This document shows, piece by piece, positions 9,369 through 17,428 of a stretch of DNA of 64,000 bases. Numbering within the stretch: the first letter of the stretch is position 1; the number at the start of each line of letters is the position of its first letter. A program made the translations under genes and the position numbers. The notes beneath the pieces were generated by a model. It ran no database searches. It saw only the letters and a program-made list of their open reading frames with translations, and was not told where the DNA came from. The DNA is from Pseudoalteromonas sp. OOF1S-7 (GTDB taxonomy: Bacteria; Pseudomonadota; Gammaproteobacteria; Enterobacterales; Alteromonadaceae): assembly GCF_022347765.1 (NCBI RefSeq), contig NZ_JAKRFZ010000007.1, positions 124,001 to 188,000 of the forward strand. Direction: 5' to 3'.

Positions 9369-10400
9369 ATGAAAAAAGCACTACTTTGCCTGATCACAGG
9401 CCTACTCTCCTCGCCCGTATTCGCTGAGGCGCAATTTGTGCCAACCAAACTCATTGCGAACGACAATTCAATACACCCATCAGAGGCTATAGAGGGCAGT
9501 CGACGGGAACACTGGGCTTTTGCCGACTACATGGTAGACCCGAACGGAAAAGCCACACATGTGCTGGTTGAAGCCTCAGCACCCAGGCCCGTCCACAGAG
9601 CTAAATCAATCCTCAAAATGCATACCTACCAACCGGCGCGTCTGGGTGAAAATGCAATTGCCTCAGCCAGACAACTTCCACTGAGGTTTAATAAGCTGTT
9701 CAGGCAGTATACCAACAACAATGTCTCCACGGTATATAGCAAGTACTTTGATGAAGCAAAACGCCTGGTGGTCAGTAATCAAATGGCCAAGGCCAAACCC
9801 GCGCTGGATAGTCTGGTGGAGGACCACACCAAAAACCTCACTGAGCAAGCATACACAGCCTGGTTACTGAGCGCGTACTATTACAATGTCGGGGACTGGC
9901 ACCATTATGAATATCATCTCAGGGAAGCGGTGCAGCTGCACCATTTACTGACACCAGATATGGCATTGATGTCGATGCAAAGCCTGATGAACCTGGAGGT
10001 CTATCAAAAGCAATATGGTAATGCATTGAATACCCTGCTCCAGATGCGGTACATAAAAAACAAGCAGTTGTCTAAACAAACCGTCACTGAATTTAAGACG
10101 CAATTGCTTGCGCAGATCGACGAAAACCCGGTCATCACTGTGACCGCCAAGTTAACAGAGTTACGCACCTGGCGTCATACTCTTAACCGTAACATATTTT
10201 CACTAAGCGCGGAAAACGGCAACCTGAACACCGTGGCTTTATACTGCCAAAATGGTTATCAGCACTTCAACAAATTGCCAGTGCTAAATTATCAGGTACC
10301 AGAGGCTTATGGTCGCTGCTATCTGGCGGTGCAAGGTGAGACAGATAGCCAAATTACCTACCGCGAAAAGGGGGATGCCCGCTTTGGACTTTATCTGTAA
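9369..10400 (+). CDS. Periplasmic protein with TonB-C-terminus-like domain and helical-repeat region
   Basis: 343 aa from the ATG at 9369, which gives a textbook signal peptide (MKKALLCLITGLLSSPVFA, cleavage before EAQF); the upstream TTG at 9339 only adds charged residues. Mature residues of about 20-110 resemble a TonB C-terminal domain: DPNGKATHVLVEAS, a helix, then MHTYQPARLGENAI, matching the family's pattern of a residue-rich strand followed by W/Y-x-P-A. The rest is helical with Ala/Leu/Tyr periodicity (TAWLLSAYYYNVGDWHHYEYHL), suggesting TPR-like repeats. Unlike real TonB it lacks an N-terminal anchor and Pro-rich spanner, so energy transduction is unlikely. Monocistronic, with its own promoter and a downstream terminator. 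Confidence 0.75.
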   Translation: MKKALLCLITGLLSSPVFAEAQFVPTKLIANDNSIHPSEAIEGSRREHWAFADYMVDPNGKATHVLVEASAPRPVHRAKSILKMHTYQPARLGENAIASARQLPLRFNKLFRQYTNNNVSTVYSKYFDEAKRLVVSNQMAKAKPALDSLVEDHTKNLTEQAYTAWLLSAYYYNVGDWHHYEYHLREAVQLHHLLTPDMALMSMQSLMNLEVYQKQYGNALNTLLQMRYIKNKQLSKQTVTEFKTQLLAQIDENPVITVTAKLTELRTWRHTLNRNIFSLSAENGNLNTVALYCQNGYQHFNKLPVLNYQVPEAYGRCYLAVQGETDSQITYREKGDARFGLYL

Positions 10401-10510
10401 ATTTGATAAAAAATGAAAAACGAGTGATCCGAATAACCAGACCAATCGTTTTACTGAATGAAGGGTCGCAGTACAGTGCACCAAACAATCCCCTTCGCGA
10501 CGGCACTGAT

Positions 10511-10535
10511 AAACGCGCACTCTAAGTGCGCGTTT
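10511..10535 (+). terminator. Rho-independent terminator
   Basis: Perfect 11-bp stem AAACGCGCACT / AGTGCGCGTTT with loop CTA, followed by TCTCTTTTT on the plus strand. It serves the gene ending at 10400, although 110 bases downstream of it. Confidence 0.75.
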
Positions 10536-10561
10536 TCTCTTTTTGCAGGGCAATATAAAAC

Positions 10562-11416
10562 CTACTCGCTTACCACATCAGCCAGGTTCCCCTGAAGTAC
10601 ACTCGAACTTTGACACGCCTGGCGCAGCAAATCGATGAAAGCCTGTGCCATGGCTGGTGGTTTCTGGTCATTTGCCCATAAAGCGTAAACCGGGCGCATA
10701 TGCTGCCACTCTCCCACATAGCAAAACGATGTATTCAGCTCAGCTACCTCAGTCATAGGTAATATCGCCGCTCCTAACCCGGATGAGACCATTTGCCTTG
10801 CCAGGGTAATGTCTCCCACGTATGAAGCCTGATCAAAATGCGCCAACAGTGCTTGCCAGGATGCTGAGTCTGGTATTTGCTCCGCTTTAAATGGCATAAA
10901 CAAAGTGCTGACCTCGCCGGCCTGAGCTGATACCACACATTTGACCCCAATCTGGCCAACCCGGGAATGAAAACAGCTGGAGTCTTGCAGAGTACCGACT
11001 CGGATGATCACGTCAAATCGCTTCTGGCTCAGCAACACATTGCTGTTATCTGGCTCAATATGAAGGGTCAGATCTGGGTAAGTCCGCTGAAAAGACTCAA
11101 CCACAGAATACAGAGGGCCATTGATCAAATTCTGCGGACATAATAAGTGAAACACTCTAATCTGCGGGTTGAGCAATTCAGTGCATTCAGCGTCCAGTGC
11201 TAACAGTTGCGCCGCGACCTTATCATAAACCGCATGCCCGTGAGATGTCAGCAACACGCCCCGCGCAGAGCGGATCATCAGGCTGTAACCAAGCCTGGCC
11301 TCTAAGGCGGCGAGGCGTTTCGACAACGTAGGGGCACTGAGTGCTAACGCCTCTGCCGCTTTGGCAAAACTACCTCGCCGAGCAACTTCAACAAAGAGTA
11401 AGAGATCATCAAGCAT
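10562..11416 (-). CDS. LysR-family transcriptional regulator
   Basis: 284 aa from the ATG at 11416, which has AAGGA at good spacing; the frame runs open to 11509 but overlaps the divergent promoter region. The N-terminal winged helix-turn-helix is standard (LLLFVEVARRGSFAKAAEAL, SAPTLSKRLAALEARLGYSL), followed by a periplasmic-binding-protein-like effector domain (about 90-275). It belongs to the group resembling DsdC/AaeR-type single regulators. It is divergent from the DUF2798/monooxygenase pair, the usual layout for a regulator and its target. Effector unknown. Confidence 0.93.
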   Translation of the reverse strand: MLDDLLLFVEVARRGSFAKAAEALALSAPTLSKRLAALEARLGYSLMIRSARGVLLTSHGHAVYDKVAAQLLALDAECTELLNPQIRVFHLLCPQNLINGPLYSVVESFQRTYPDLTLHIEPDNSNVLLSQKRFDVIIRVGTLQDSSCFHSRVGQIGVKCVVSAQAGEVSTLFMPFKAEQIPDSASWQALLAHFDQASYVGDITLARQMVSSGLGAAILPMTEVAELNTSFCYVGEWQHMRPVYALWANDQKPPAMAQAFIDLLRQACQSSSVLQGNLADVVSE

Positions 11417-11454
11417 AGGGATTTCCTTAATCTTAACTTTCGGTTTCTGATATT

Positions 11455-11467
11455 CCGCTTTTTGCGG
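11455..11467. promoter_or_regulatory. Possible LysR operator
   Basis: A short inverted repeat CCGC-TTTTT-GCGG lies in the 87-base gap between the divergent LysR gene and the DUF2798 gene, flanked by ATAT on both sides. The position fits a LysR site; the match is too short to be sure. Confidence 0.3.
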
Positions 11468-11503
11468 CGGCAGATATGATGGGTGGGTAACCAAGGAGCC
11501 AAG

Positions 11504-11725
11504 ATGCAAAAATTAATATTTACGACCCTCTTTTCATTGTGCCTGTCTGCATTGGTATCAGGCTGGGTCACGTACTTAAATCTGGGAATTGACGCTGGGT
11601 TTGTGCCGAACTGGTTAAGCGCATTTATACACGCCTGGCCTGTGGCACTGATAACGGCGTACTTGCTAAGCAGCCCTATTCAAACACTCACACGCTGTAT
11701 TATGGAGGTCTTTAATGACAAATGA
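11504..11725 (+). CDS. DUF2798 small membrane protein
   Basis: 73 aa from the ATG at 11504, with AAGGAG five bases upstream. Two hydrophobic helices are seen: LIFTTLFSLCLSALVSGWVTY and, after a short polar loop with NWLSAFIHAWPVALITAYL, a second span ending in a positively charged tail. The length, the W-x-x-A-F/W pattern in helix 2 and the S-x-W motif agree with DUF2798, a family of unknown function often found next to regulators and small redox enzymes. It overlaps the next gene by 11 bases, so the two form an operon. Confidence 0.8.
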   Translation: MQKLIFTTLFSLCLSALVSGWVTYLNLGIDAGFVPNWLSAFIHAWPVALITAYLLSSPIQTLTRCIMEVFNDK

Positions 11726-12047
11726 CAACACATGTAACGACTCGCCCTTACACAATGACGCCGTCAATCTGGTCGCCTATATTAATCCAAAGACCGATTA
11801 CTACCAAGATTGTAAAACTGCAATTGAGGCGATTATCGAAGTGACCCGACGTGAACCAGGCTGCCAGCGTTTTGAGCTCTACGAAAACCAAGCGCAATCG
11901 CAGCTTATACTCATAGAAAGGTTTTCACGACGCGATGACTTTGATTTCCACCATGTTCAGCCATATACCCAAAAAGTATATCAACTTTATGAACAGGCAC
12001 TGGCAACGCCCGTTGAAATCCACTTCATGACTCAGATCGACGTTTAA
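11715..12047 (+). CDS. Antibiotic-biosynthesis-monooxygenase (ABM) fold protein, putative quinol monooxygenase
   Basis: 110 aa with GGAGG ahead of the ATG. It has the single ABM ferredoxin-like domain typical of YgiN-like proteins: NLVAYINPKTDYYQDCKTAIEAI (strand and helix), TRREPGCQRFELYEN (the conserved E-P-G-C-x-x-F/Y turn), LILIERFSRRDDFDFHH (strand, then E/D-rich helix start) and YTQKVYQLYEQAL. Such small dimeric enzymes oxidise quinols or aromatic substrates without cofactor, though many lack known activity. Co-transcribed with the DUF2798 gene and probably controlled by the divergent LysR regulator. Confidence 0.85.
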   Translation: MTNDNTCNDSPLHNDAVNLVAYINPKTDYYQDCKTAIEAIIEVTRREPGCQRFELYENQAQSQLILIERFSRRDDFDFHHVQPYTQKVYQLYEQALATPVEIHFMTQIDV

Positions 12048-12058
12048 GATACACGAAA

Positions 12059-12079
12059 ATGCCCGCAAAATGTGGGCAT
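12059..12079 (-). terminator. Terminator downstream of the small peptide gene
   Basis: Hairpin ATGCCCGCA-AAA-TGTGGGCAT (one G-U pair) followed on the minus strand by TTTTCGTGT. It sits 37 bases past the peptide stop and 12 bases past the stop of the convergent ABM gene, so it may serve both. Confidence 0.6.
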
Positions 12080-12115
12080 CTATCTCAGTTTATTGAATTA
12101 ACACACAATGAGCGC

Positions 12116-12268
12116 TTAATGCATTCTACAGGCCGCATAGGCCGGGTGTGTCCAGCAAATATCGACACTTGCCTGATTACCTGCTCCTGCAATTGCTTTG
12201 GTCTGATCTTTGTTTAAACCATGGTCCTGAAGTGTTTTTACTGCTTTTTTATTTAATTTCAGTTTCAT
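12116..12268 (-). CDS. 50-residue peptide, RiPP-precursor-like
   Basis: A complete small frame with ATG at 12268 preceded by AAGGA at a 6-base spacing. The lysine-rich N-terminus (MKLKLNKKAVKTLQDHGLNK) resembles leader peptides of orphan lanthipeptide-like precursors in marine gammaproteobacteria. It is followed by DQTKAIAGAG, similar to the Q-x-x-x-I/V-A-G-G cleavage region, and a short tail NQASVDICWTHPAYAACRMH with two cysteines, a serine and a threonine that could be modified. No LanB/LanC/LanM, radical-SAM or peptidase-transporter gene is in the window, so any processing enzymes would be elsewhere. Its own terminator and strong ribosome site favour a real gene. The RiPP reading is an inference. 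Confidence 0.65.
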   Translation of the reverse strand: MKLKLNKKAVKTLQDHGLNKDQTKAIAGAGNQASVDICWTHPAYAACRMH

Positions 12269-12379
12269 AATCTTTCCTTAATCGAAATATGAATGCCTAA
12301 AGTGGCCAATTAGGTTTAACACAGAACACCTCTGATTGGTACAAAAAAAGTACAACAAGATACGCCATACGCGCACAGC

Positions 12380-13246
12380 CTATTCTTGAACTGGCCTCAG
12401 TCGCTCAATCACCTGTGCGTCTACCCAATAGATATCCCCTTCTGCGGATTCGGCATCGCGGTTAAAGAATAGATACTTACCATCAGGCGTAACACTCGCA
12501 GAGGCTTCCCGGCCTGACGTATTCACGGTGTCTCCCAGGTTGATGGCCTCGCCCCAGCGGCCGTCTTTTTGTCGAAAACTAATGTACAGATCACTGTCTC
12601 CATACCCCTCTTCGCGCTGACCGTCCCAAATAATGTAAGAATCATCAGAGGCTATAAACGGATGTGCATTGTACTTGCCGGTATTCACCTCGGGACCCAG
12701 CGCGACTGGAGGCTGCCGCTGGCCATTGACCATTTCTGAGACACGGATGACATCCCCACTTTTGTAATCGTCCAGAATATAAGTGCCTTTGCGGGATGAA
12801 GTCAGACGCATAATCCCCCAATCATCACGATCAAACATCGGGCCTAACACCTGCAATGACCCCCAGCCACAGGCTGTGCGTGTCATATAATATTTTCCAA
12901 GATGCATGGTTTTTCCGTCCGGAGCCAGAAACGGACGTCCTACCCGTGGGCCAACCACCTGTTCATGCCATTGGTTGTTTTGCTGGATGTATGACATTAA
13001 GGTCCAGTGACCCGTATCGTTATCTCTGCGAGTAAAATAAAACTCCGTCATGTCGGGCGAAAAGAAGGCATTGTAATCTCTGTGCCTGGTAGAAACGACC
13101 CCCGGAGCAAATACCTGTGGAACAACACCCGGTTTTTTTTGCCCCAGATAAGGGCCGATTAACGTATCGGAGATCCGGCTGGCCTGACTGACTGGACTCA
13201 CCATTAAGATAAAGCACGTCATAAAGCACATTAATATAGGTTTCAT
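12380..13246 (-). CDS. Secreted PD40 beta-propeller protein
   Basis: 288 aa with a signal peptide (MKPILMCFMTCFILMVSPVSQA). The mature part contains TolB-like PD40 repeats: FFSPDMTEFYFTRR, FLAPDGKTMHLGK, FIASDDSYIIWDG and VTPDGKYLFFNRD. These make a short propeller of about five blades. The segments GPYLGQKKPGVVPQVFAPG and SDLYISFRQKDGRWGEAINL are nearly identical in the protein at 18042-18935, so the two are paralogues. PD40 propellers bind peptides or glycans; no catalytic residues are seen. It is monocistronic with GGGAG before the ATG. Confidence 0.8.
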   Translation of the reverse strand: MKPILMCFMTCFILMVSPVSQASRISDTLIGPYLGQKKPGVVPQVFAPGVVSTRHRDYNAFFSPDMTEFYFTRRDNDTGHWTLMSYIQQNNQWHEQVVGPRVGRPFLAPDGKTMHLGKYYMTRTACGWGSLQVLGPMFDRDDWGIMRLTSSRKGTYILDDYKSGDVIRVSEMVNGQRQPPVALGPEVNTGKYNAHPFIASDDSYIIWDGQREEGYGDSDLYISFRQKDGRWGEAINLGDTVNTSGREASASVTPDGKYLFFNRDAESAEGDIYWVDAQVIERLRPVQE

Positions 13247-13411
13247 TGTTACACTCCCGGACTAAACCGTTATGTTATTTTGGAACTGGAATACAACAAG
13301 CTTAACGAACGGGCCGGACATTACATGATGTTTGACTGATATCTTTATGAATTATTAAAAAGCATAAAAATCAGACTGATACCAACTTATTTATTGAGGA
13401 GACTCAGATAA

Positions 13412-13434
13412 AAGCCACCCGCCAGAGGTGGCTT
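13412..13434 (-). terminator. Terminator of the Asp-box protein gene
   Basis: Stem AAGCCACC / GGTGGCTT with a 7-base loop, followed on the minus strand by TTTTATCT, 50 bases after the stop codon at 13487. The rest of the 240-base gap to the next gene shows nothing else. Confidence 0.7.
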
Positions 13435-13486
13435 GATCTCAATTCATGCTAAACACTTAATGTGCCAATAGCAGCGGACTATCAGA

Positions 13487-16345
13487 TTAGGATACGTGAA
13501 CCGTTTTTCTTCTGCGCAACCAGAGTGCGCCTCCAATCATGGCCAGCAGCGTGCTAAGCATACCACTACTGCCACCCGGTTTGGCGGCATTCGCATCATC
13601 ACCTGAGCCATCGCCTGAGCCATCGCCTGAGCCATCACCTGAGCCATCACCTGAGCCATCACCTGAGCCATCACCTGAGCCATCACCTGAGCCATCACCT
13701 GAGCCATCGTCGGATGCTTCAACATCAAATTCCAACTCAAGCAGTTGATTTAGCTGACCATCACTGACTTCAATATTCATCTTGAACTCGCCCGGTTGCG
13801 AAAACTGCCCGCTCAGAGTACCCCATGGCGTCAGTTCGAAGCCTTGGGGTAACGCTGCGGCACTAAATTGATAGTCATCCCCATTCAAGTCAACCACCAG
13901 CTCGGTCAGCTCTATCGTTATGGACTCGTCCTGCATGACACTGAGCGCTTCGGGCTGGTGACGCCATTGGGGCGCCAAGTTTGGCACGTCCAGCGCGATA
14001 CGATATACACCGCGACCATATGTGAATGCATAGAGATAGTTGATGTGCTCAATACGCCTTAACACCATGCGGTATACCGCCACATTGGGCAGGCCATGAA
14101 TGAAGGGCTGCCAGCGTTCGCCGCCATTCCCCGTGTAATACACGCCATAATCGGTGCCGATAAACAAAGCATCCGGATCTTCCTTGAGCTCTACCAGAGT
14201 ATGTACCGGTAAATCCGGGAACGCCCCCTCCCCTTCGCCATCGAGTGCACGCCAGCTGCTTCCTTCATCCTCACTTTTCCAGATGTGCTTTTCACCGAAC
14301 GTCGAGGCAACTGCATACATATGCGTCTGATTGTGTATGCTATAGTGCAATTCGCGCACATAGGCGGTGTCAGAGAAACTGATATCTTGCCCTATGGTCG
14401 TGCTGTCTGCGCTCAACGCATTCGTCAGGCGCTTCAATGCTCCGTCCGTCTGTGCATAAACGACCGTATTGCTGTCCCCCGGTTTAACCGCCAGCGCGGT
14501 TATGCCCCTGCGATATTCCTCGGTAAATCGTTCTGATGCACGTTCAAACAGGCCATCGGATAGCTCATTCAGACGCCATAAACTTTGCCCGCCCAGCCAG
14601 ACACGCTGAGGATAATTCGGATCGACCACATACGGCGCGATGAACAGTCCACTTTCATAGTCTGCTTTTTGTAAATACCGGTTTTCACCGTTCTCACGCA
14701 GGAATACGGTGCCATTCTGACTGGACATCAGCGTGCGCGCTTCATCAATAAAAAACGCATAACCGCCATCACCTGGTCCAACGTCCTGCCACCCCATATC
14801 TGGCGTATATATCCAGCTACCGTTGTCCTGAGCGCCACCGACTAACCGACTGCCATCCTCCGACACATCGCCGTGATAAAACTGGGTTACGTTGTAACCT
14901 GAGTTCAAAGAGCGCCAGGAGATCTCAGCGGCCTGTTCAGCACAAGCACTCAGACCCGGCGCAGAGGGGTTGCTGGTCTGAGCAATACCACCGTCGTTAA
15001 CGTTATATAACCGGGTTTCATTGATACCATCATAATTGGGGTGAAAATAAAGCCCATGGTGATCCACATGAGGAACATCCGCGTCACGATAATAAAACGA
15101 CACCTGTTGCCAGTTCTGACCCCCATCTTCGGATCGCATCAACTCAACCGCACCAACCCAGATCACGTCTGCATCGGTGGGATCTATGGTCAGCGTATTG
15201 TCAAACCAGCCCTGACCATAAATGAAACTCCGTTGTGGGTCGTCGCAATTCAGTGTATTCGGATTAGAAAGCACATACCGGCCCAGAATATCTTCGTGTT
15301 GCGGACCAGTAACCAGCGCCCAGTTTTTACCCCCATCGACTGATTTATACAGGCCCTGCAGCGCATGGGGTATCTCTCCTCGCGCATTGAAAGCAGCCAG
15401 TGCATAGACCGTGTTTGGATCTGATGGTGCAAAGGCCAGCGTCGTCCGTCCCTGATTAGGCTCAGCAATCACCGCCTGCCAGCTCTGCCCTGAATCCTGA
15501 CTCAAATAGACTGCACCGCCCTCGTCAAAGTTGCCACAGCTGACCAGGACGTGATCCTGCTCGTCACTTAATGGACTAACCGCCAGCTCCAGACAGCCAC
15601 CCACTACCTCGCTTTGATCCAGTGCCAGTTGCCAGCGCTCACCTTTGTCATCAGACAGCCAAATTCCGGTGTTCGTCACCGCATACAAACGACCTTTTGC
15701 CCCAAAATGTAGCTTGTTCACATACTGGAAATTGACATTGTTGTTGGTGCTTTCCAGCTGATACCAGGTCTCTCCCCCGTCTTCAGATGTCATGATCCCG
15801 TCACCGGCAAACCCAATGCTGTTTGTAAAACCGCGACCAACGTAGACTCCTTCACCACTGCCTGCAAACAGGCGGTTACTGTCGGTGGGGTCAAAGACTA
15901 ATGTACCTATCGCCATACTGGGCAGGTCACTGGCAACCGGCAGCCAGTTTTCACCCGCATCCACAGATTTCCATATTCCCCCGGAAATCCCGGCTGTAAA
16001 TAAGACATCGGGGTTCTGCGGATGAAATACCAGGGTCCGGGTGCGACCACCGACCATGTCAGGGCCCAGGTTTTGCCATTGAGTGTCCGACTGCTCCTGT
16101 GCTCTATGTGCCTGGACTTGTCGAAACGCCTTGTCATATTGCGCCTGTATGTCGACCTGATGCACAGGATTTACGCGGATCAGGCTTTGCATCGACTTAT
16201 CGGGTTCACGCATGTTTTTATCATGGACTTGTATCTTTGGGGTTATATCGTTGATAGATGGCTGATCACCGTTATATACCACGGCGACAGCTATGACCGA
16301 TAAAGCGGCGCCGCCCAGCCAACGCACTGTTGTTTTTTCACTCAT
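13487..16345 (-). CDS. Large Asp-box (BNR/sortilin-like) propeller protein with GSGD repeats and GlyGly-CTERM tail
   Basis: 952 aa from the ATG at 16345 with AAGGAG five bases upstream; a GTG two codons earlier is less likely. An N-terminal hydrophobic export segment (LGGAALSVIAVAVVY) precedes a long propeller carrying at least eight Asp-boxes of S-x-D-x-G-x-x-W form (SVDAGENW, SEDGGETW, SDDKGERW, SQDSGQSW, SVDGGKNW, SEDGGQNW, SEDEGSSW). A cadherin/CADG-like domain follows (about 805-895; LPQGFELTPWGTLSG), then nine GSGD repeats, and a C-terminal GGSSG, hydrophobic helix and RRRK. The tail is a GlyGly-CTERM signal, cleaved by rhombosortase in bacteria that display type II-secreted proteins at the surface. 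Likely a surface or secreted glycan- or peptide-acting protein; enzyme activity is not evident. Confidence 0.88.
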   Translation of the reverse strand: MSEKTTVRWLGGAALSVIAVAVVYNGDQPSINDITPKIQVHDKNMREPDKSMQSLIRVNPVHQVDIQAQYDKAFRQVQAHRAQEQSDTQWQNLGPDMVGGRTRTLVFHPQNPDVLFTAGISGGIWKSVDAGENWLPVASDLPSMAIGTLVFDPTDSNRLFAGSGEGVYVGRGFTNSIGFAGDGIMTSEDGGETWYQLESTNNNVNFQYVNKLHFGAKGRLYAVTNTGIWLSDDKGERWQLALDQSEVVGGCLELAVSPLSDEQDHVLVSCGNFDEGGAVYLSQDSGQSWQAVIAEPNQGRTTLAFAPSDPNTVYALAAFNARGEIPHALQGLYKSVDGGKNWALVTGPQHEDILGRYVLSNPNTLNCDDPQRSFIYGQGWFDNTLTIDPTDADVIWVGAVELMRSEDGGQNWQQVSFYYRDADVPHVDHHGLYFHPNYDGINETRLYNVNDGGIAQTSNPSAPGLSACAEQAAEISWRSLNSGYNVTQFYHGDVSEDGSRLVGGAQDNGSWIYTPDMGWQDVGPGDGGYAFFIDEARTLMSSQNGTVFLRENGENRYLQKADYESGLFIAPYVVDPNYPQRVWLGGQSLWRLNELSDGLFERASERFTEEYRRGITALAVKPGDSNTVVYAQTDGALKRLTNALSADSTTIGQDISFSDTAYVRELHYSIHNQTHMYAVASTFGEKHIWKSEDEGSSWRALDGEGEGAFPDLPVHTLVELKEDPDALFIGTDYGVYYTGNGGERWQPFIHGLPNVAVYRMVLRRIEHINYLYAFTYGRGVYRIALDVPNLAPQWRHQPEALSVMQDESITIELTELVVDLNGDDYQFSAAALPQGFELTPWGTLSGQFSQPGEFKMNIEVSDGQLNQLLELEFDVEASDDGSGDGSGDGSGDGSGDGSGDGSGDGSGDGSGDGSGDDANAAKPGGSSGMLSTLLAMIGGALWLRRRKTVHVS
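13597..13704. repeat. 12-bp tandem repeat (9 copies)
   Basis: Nine head-to-tail copies of CATCACCTGAGC, two of them with G for A at position 5, lie inside the Asp-box protein gene and encode GSGD nine times on the minus strand. The unit is a multiple of three, so copy-number change would alter linker length without breaking the frame. A diverged unit follows at 13705. Confidence 0.95.
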
Positions 16346-16383
16346 ATACACTCCTTTTAAGTTATTTTCTATCCTGTTGTGAC

Positions 16384-16400
16384 GACCTGCTCAGCAGGTC
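16384..16400. promoter_or_regulatory. Perfect 17-bp palindrome upstream of the Asp-box gene
   Basis: GACCTGCT-C-AGCAGGTC is an exact 8-bp inverted repeat about one central base, 39 bases before the start codon at 16345. The spacing suits a dimeric repressor site rather than an RNA hairpin. The remaining gap up to 16626 shows no gene. Confidence 0.4.
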
Positions 16401-16626
16401 ATTAGTCACCTTATCAGATACTAAATAGCGCTGTATATGCGTTAAACTGTGCGTTTATACTTTTGTACCCCAGTGCAACTATCGCAGCTACCTGAGGCCC
16501 GCCCCCTTTCACAGAAGAGGCAACGTAAAAGGCTGAAGAAATAAGTTTTCAAACTCTGTGTTTGATTGTTGGCGTATCAACTGGCACGTGAAAAGGTGGA
16601 CTGTACACTGTTAAAAAAACATTGAG

Positions 16627-17088
16627 TCAAGCAACGGGCGCAACTCTGGTTTTACTCAGTCTTTCGAGCACGTCGATAGATTTCAGATACAGCTCGCCAG
16701 ACTCTCTACTATGACCACCCATGGCAGACGACAACTGGTAGGTATGACGCATATCACTCAGCAAATCGTGTTTTTTGAGCGATTGTTCATTCATTGAAGT
16801 AGGTGCCCCTATTACCATCATTTCACCTGTGCCAATAAACCCACCCTCGAATAGCTCTCTGGACAAGCTGCGCATTTCACCTGCCGATATATTGTGTACG
16901 TCATACTTGGCTGCAAGTACTTGCCACTGGTTTTCTGCTTGCCGGGCTTTGTCACTGAGTGTGACGCTATCACTTGCTGAGCTGGCTGTTGCTGTATTAG
17001 CGGTTTGCTTTTCATGATTGTAGCCAGTACGCGTTGCGTAGACCTGGCTGGCAGCACTGGCGCCTGTATTTGCATTAATTGCGTGCAT
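16627..17088 (-). CDS. Hypothetical protein with SVTLSDKARQ motif
   Basis: 153 aa from the ATG at 17088, with GGAAGGA upstream; a longer frame to 17121 is not supported. No domain was recognised. The N-terminal third is Ala/Thr/Ser-rich and probably disordered (ASSASDSVTLSDKARQAE), recalling the N-terminal tails of flagellum-associated proteins such as FlgM. The rest is helical (GEMRSLSRELFEGGFIGTGEM, SGELYLKSIDVLERLSKT). No signal peptide or membrane segment. The flagellar resemblance is only a short motif. Confidence 0.65.
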   Translation of the reverse strand: MHAINANTGASAASQVYATRTGYNHEKQTANTATASSASDSVTLSDKARQAENQWQVLAAKYDVHNISAGEMRSLSRELFEGGFIGTGEMMVIGAPTSMNEQSLKKHDLLSDMRHTYQLSSAMGGHSRESGELYLKSIDVLERLSKTRVAPVA

Positions 17089-17200
17089 TGATGATGTCCT
17101 TCCATTCACTAAGATCAGCACGGGTTACTCTGCGACAAACCCAGCAGGCCCGCCAATGGTCTTTATGTTTCAACAATTAAAAGCAAATAAAGTGCCAGAC

Positions 17201-17428
17201 TCATATTCCAGTATCATTTCCCGTATACTGAAAGACCGCTTCCAGGGGCTCACCAAATACCCGGGCAATCTTAAATGCCACCTCCAGTGACGGTGAGTAT
17301 TTTGCCGCCTCAATTGCCATGATGGTTTGCCGGGTCACGCCAACGCGCTCTGCCAATTCCTTTTGGGTCATCTCACCCGCCATAAATCTCAGTGTTCTGA
17401 TTTGATTTTTGATAGTGCACTCAGCCAT
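17201..17428 (-). CDS. XRE-family transcriptional regulator (small HTH)
   Basis: 75 aa, essentially a single Cro/CI-type helix-turn-helix: QIRTLRFMAGEMTQKELAERVGVTRQTIMAIE, then SPSLEVAFKIARVFGEPLEAVF. This compact group pairs with multi-pass membrane proteins in many bacteria. The start overlaps the stop of the membrane-protein gene by 8 bases, so the two are co-translated. It probably binds the palindrome upstream of the operon and controls its own expression. Confidence 0.92.
   Translation of the reverse strand: MAECTIKNQIRTLRFMAGEMTQKELAERVGVTRQTIMAIEAAKYSPSLEVAFKIARVFGEPLEAVFQYTGNDTGI

Noticed and set aside
12116..12268. Toxin of a type I toxin-antitoxin pair
   Set aside because: The peptide is basic at the N-terminus and lacks a hydrophobic membrane helix; no antisense RNA promoter is evident.
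13539..13748. Plus-strand EPSP-repeat frame
   Set aside because: Mirror image of the GSGD repeat in the Asp-box gene; the repeat creates open frames on both strands.
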